A stretch of DNA of 64,000 nt from Alentia gelatinosa (Eukaryota > Annelida > Polychaeta > Phyllodocida > Polynoidae): the NCBI GenBank assembly GCA_950022655.1, contig OX465580.1:46374028-46438027 (forward strand). Reading direction: 5' to 3'. The position numbers were made by a program, and so were the translations under genes. Shown in pieces: positions 62,664-64,000 of the stretch (position 1 is the first letter of the stretch; each line of letters opens with the position of its first letter). Under the pieces are notes generated by a model. The model was not told the DNA's origin and made no database searches. It saw only the letters and a program-made list of their open reading frames with translations.

Positions 62664-63058
62664 ACGAGGAGTAACAGTGGACTTCGGTCATCCCGGGTTA
62701 CCGGCATACTGTGAAACCCTAGCAGTATGAACCCCCTGAGTAACTGAGCAGGTCTTATTTAGGAATCAGCTCTGCTCACCCCTGGACTGGGGAAGGGGCG
62801 AGAAAATAAGCCCTAAAAATCGCTTACTCCTCACCGAACCCATCAACATTCCGCGGTTGGTGGGTGTACGCCAGCGGAGCTACCACTACAAATCAAAAAA
62901 CACAAAAACAGGACAAAATAAATGGAAACGGACCCCGGAACGAAATGGACATTCTGTATAACGATCATAATTGGCCAAGGTTCTTGGTAATGGAAGCCAA
63001 GGAAGGTAATCTGGCCAAAACTTCACCTTTCCTCATTGGAAGAGGGCCCGCGGAGGAT
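62664..63058 (+). other. Inverted LINE-C 5' UTR and gag start
   Basis: 62664-62880 is the reverse counterpart of the 5' UTR at 29530-29780. Then a gag N-terminus (62864 on) has DILYNDHNWPRFLVME and AKTSPFLIGR, matching the gag at 29.5 kb up to SPFLI. It leaves the family after about 63050. The minus-strand gag at 62566 starts close to where this one ends. Confidence 0.85.
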
Positions 63059-63326
63059 CAAGAACCGCCCTAAGGGGGACAAGAGACGGTGGGGTTACGC
63101 CTGGTTTGGCAGAGTGGGGCCTCAGCGTTGGCCAATTCGCACCCCCCCCTTTGACTTACCCCGCGGTTCGAGCACCTCCAGCTGCCGCCCAGGAACATCA
63201 TTCGCCAAGCAGCAGTCAACCAGATCAGACGCTCCTTGATCTGCTCCGCACTCCACAACTCGTAACTCCGAGAAGGATTGCATATGGATAGAACTGTTTG
63301 GACCTTCTTCCTCCTCCGACGAGACG

Positions 63327-63478
63327 ATGGGGAAGAACACTCAAATGTTTGGGTGCGACTTGTGCGCACTCAGTTTCTCACGCCGGGACAATATGGAGCG
63401 CCACCGGAGCACTCACGCTACCAGGACCAGACTGGGGTGGTTCTGCCCGGTCTCCGGGTGTGGAAAAGCATATCCCAA
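63327..63478 (+). CDS. Exon with C2H2 zinc fingers, possible host gene or element ORF fragment
   Basis: MGKNTQMFGCDLCALSFSRR: the first finger is C-x2-C-x12-H-x3-H (FGCDLC...HRSTH). A second begins FCPVSGCGKAYPK (C-x4-C) and stops at a possible donor, AAA/GTACGT (63478). Upstream 63060-63326 is open in places but unrecognised. Zinc fingers like this occur in host regulators and in the N-termini of some LINEs, so the source is uncertain. Confidence 0.5.
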
Positions 63479-63595
63479 AGTACGTCAGTATGATTTAATA
63501 ATTAGGTCCGTTGTAGTACATTCAGTCGATCATAGGGGTTACTCACATTGTTAGGGGTTACTCACATTGTTTTAATTACGTTATCTAAGTAGCTC
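63479..63595. repeat. Short region with a direct repeat of TAGGGGTTACTCACATTGT
   Basis: Two tandem copies of the 19-bp unit around 63533-63571. No gene. Confidence 0.6.
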
Positions 63596-63812
63596 TCAAC
63601 AAAGAGATTCCAGATCTAGCATTTTAACTTTCTGTTTGAAGTTTGATCTGTTAGCTATACTCTGAATTTGTATTGGGAGTTTATTCCAGATTTGTACCCC
63701 AAGGTACAGTGGAGATCTCCGGAATAAGTCAGTTTTTGGTCACCTGAGTTTGATTTTGATTTTATTTGCACTGCGGGTTATTACCCTTTGTTCAAAGTCC
63801 TCTTCCATAACC
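63596..63812 (-). pseudogene. LINE-H fragment, C-terminal end of a CR1/L2-like RT ORF
   Basis: The minus-strand frame ends at TGA 63598-63596 (DLESLC). It reads FEQRVITRSANKIKI, then a stop, then LFRRSPLYLGVQIWNKLP, the same C-terminal motif as in LINE-F (RSPVYVGYSLWNNLP). It is bounded on the right by the LINE-B tail. Confidence 0.72.
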
Positions 63813-63816
63813 AGAT

Positions 63817-64000
63817 TGTTTGTTTGTTTGTTTGTTGTTTAACGTCCCAGGGGACCCTGAGGGTATATAGGGACTATCAATGATTTAACTTTTCACTTTC
63901 ATAGACTTATTTCAGTCAATTCTTTTCAATGTTTCAAATATTTTCAAATATTTTATATAAAATCAAAGAGATTTGTCTCTTTCAAAAACATGATGATATC
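63817..64000 (-). mobile_element. LINE-B copy 3, 3' end, runs off the window
   Basis: TTTG repeats and GTTTAACGTCCCAGGGGAC, nearly identical to 9785-9955, then the ORF2 C-terminus. It has a small tandem duplication of TTTCAAATA near 63930-63950. Confidence 0.92.

Larger units (their letters stand above)
54045..63058 (-). mobile_element. LINE-C, nearly complete, spread over 9 kb by nested insertions and a 5' inversion
   Basis: Tail TTTGG repeats plus GATTTTAAGTCCAG at 54045. Pieces in order: RNase H (54214-55323), thumb to RT (55390-56950), linker and endonuclease (57105-58053), endonuclease start (61229-61433), gag (61420-62575), inverted 5' UTR and gag start (62625-63058). Interruptions: SINE 55441-55840 and LINE-E 58054-61228. 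The family is distinct from A and C2. Confidence 0.87.

Overview
This is a repeat-dominated stretch of a eukaryotic nuclear genome, most likely an invertebrate and plausibly a lophotrochozoan or mollusc. That placement is inference from the element mix only: I-type LINEs with an RNase H and AAAC tails, CR1/L2-like LINEs, piggyBac, Ty3 and tRNA-Thr-like SINEs. Nothing looks prokaryotic. Genes carry introns, and every large reading frame except one uncertain gene and one zinc-finger exon belongs to a transposable element.

Layout. 1-4605: tandem array of a 393-bp unit. 4608-6976 (-): three-exon proline-rich gene of unknown function, broken by a 41-bp LINE tail. 6977-8388: AT-rich, no convincing gene. 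8389-9279 (-): LINE ORF1 (family G). 9300-13224 (-): decayed Ty3 element invaded by LINE-B (9781-11166) and LINE-A (11541-11848), with another LINE-A at its right edge (13225-14078). 14395-17010 (+): piggyBac-1, holding a SINE and capped by LINE-A (17064-20182). 21129-29882: pile-up of LINE-C2 (-), LINE-A (-), a SINE, LINE-F (+), and an endonuclease plus gag half-element (-) that itself holds a SINE. 29883-38700 (-): LINE-D, containing an endonuclease-RT, an SGNH-like reading frame and an ORF1-like protein ending in a NADAR domain. 38926-43310 (+): piggyBac-2. 43311-47600 (-): LINE-A with its RT deleted and an hAT-like MITE in its gag. 47840-50450 (+): GC-rich, internally deleted Ty3. 50523-53942 (-): LINE-A holding a 918-bp insertion. 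54045-63058 (-): nearly whole LINE-C spread over 9 kb by a SINE and by LINE-E (+), with an inverted 5' end. 63060-64000: zinc-finger exon, a LINE scrap and a third LINE-B.

Family names are mine. LINE-A, B, C and C2 share one plan: gag-like ORF1 with CCHC knuckles, then AP endonuclease, RT (YVDDF), RNase H and a C-terminal Cys/His motif, ending in AAAC-type repeats. The SINEs have the same 3' end, so the LINEs probably move them. LINE-D, E and F lack RNase H and are CR1/L2/Jockey-like.

Several insertions can be resolved to the base by target-site duplications (TSDs), which gives a relative history. The most unusual object is LINE-D: its ORF1-like protein carries a clear NADAR domain, an NAD/ADP-ribose-associated fold, and an SGNH-like ORF lies between it and the endonuclease-RT.
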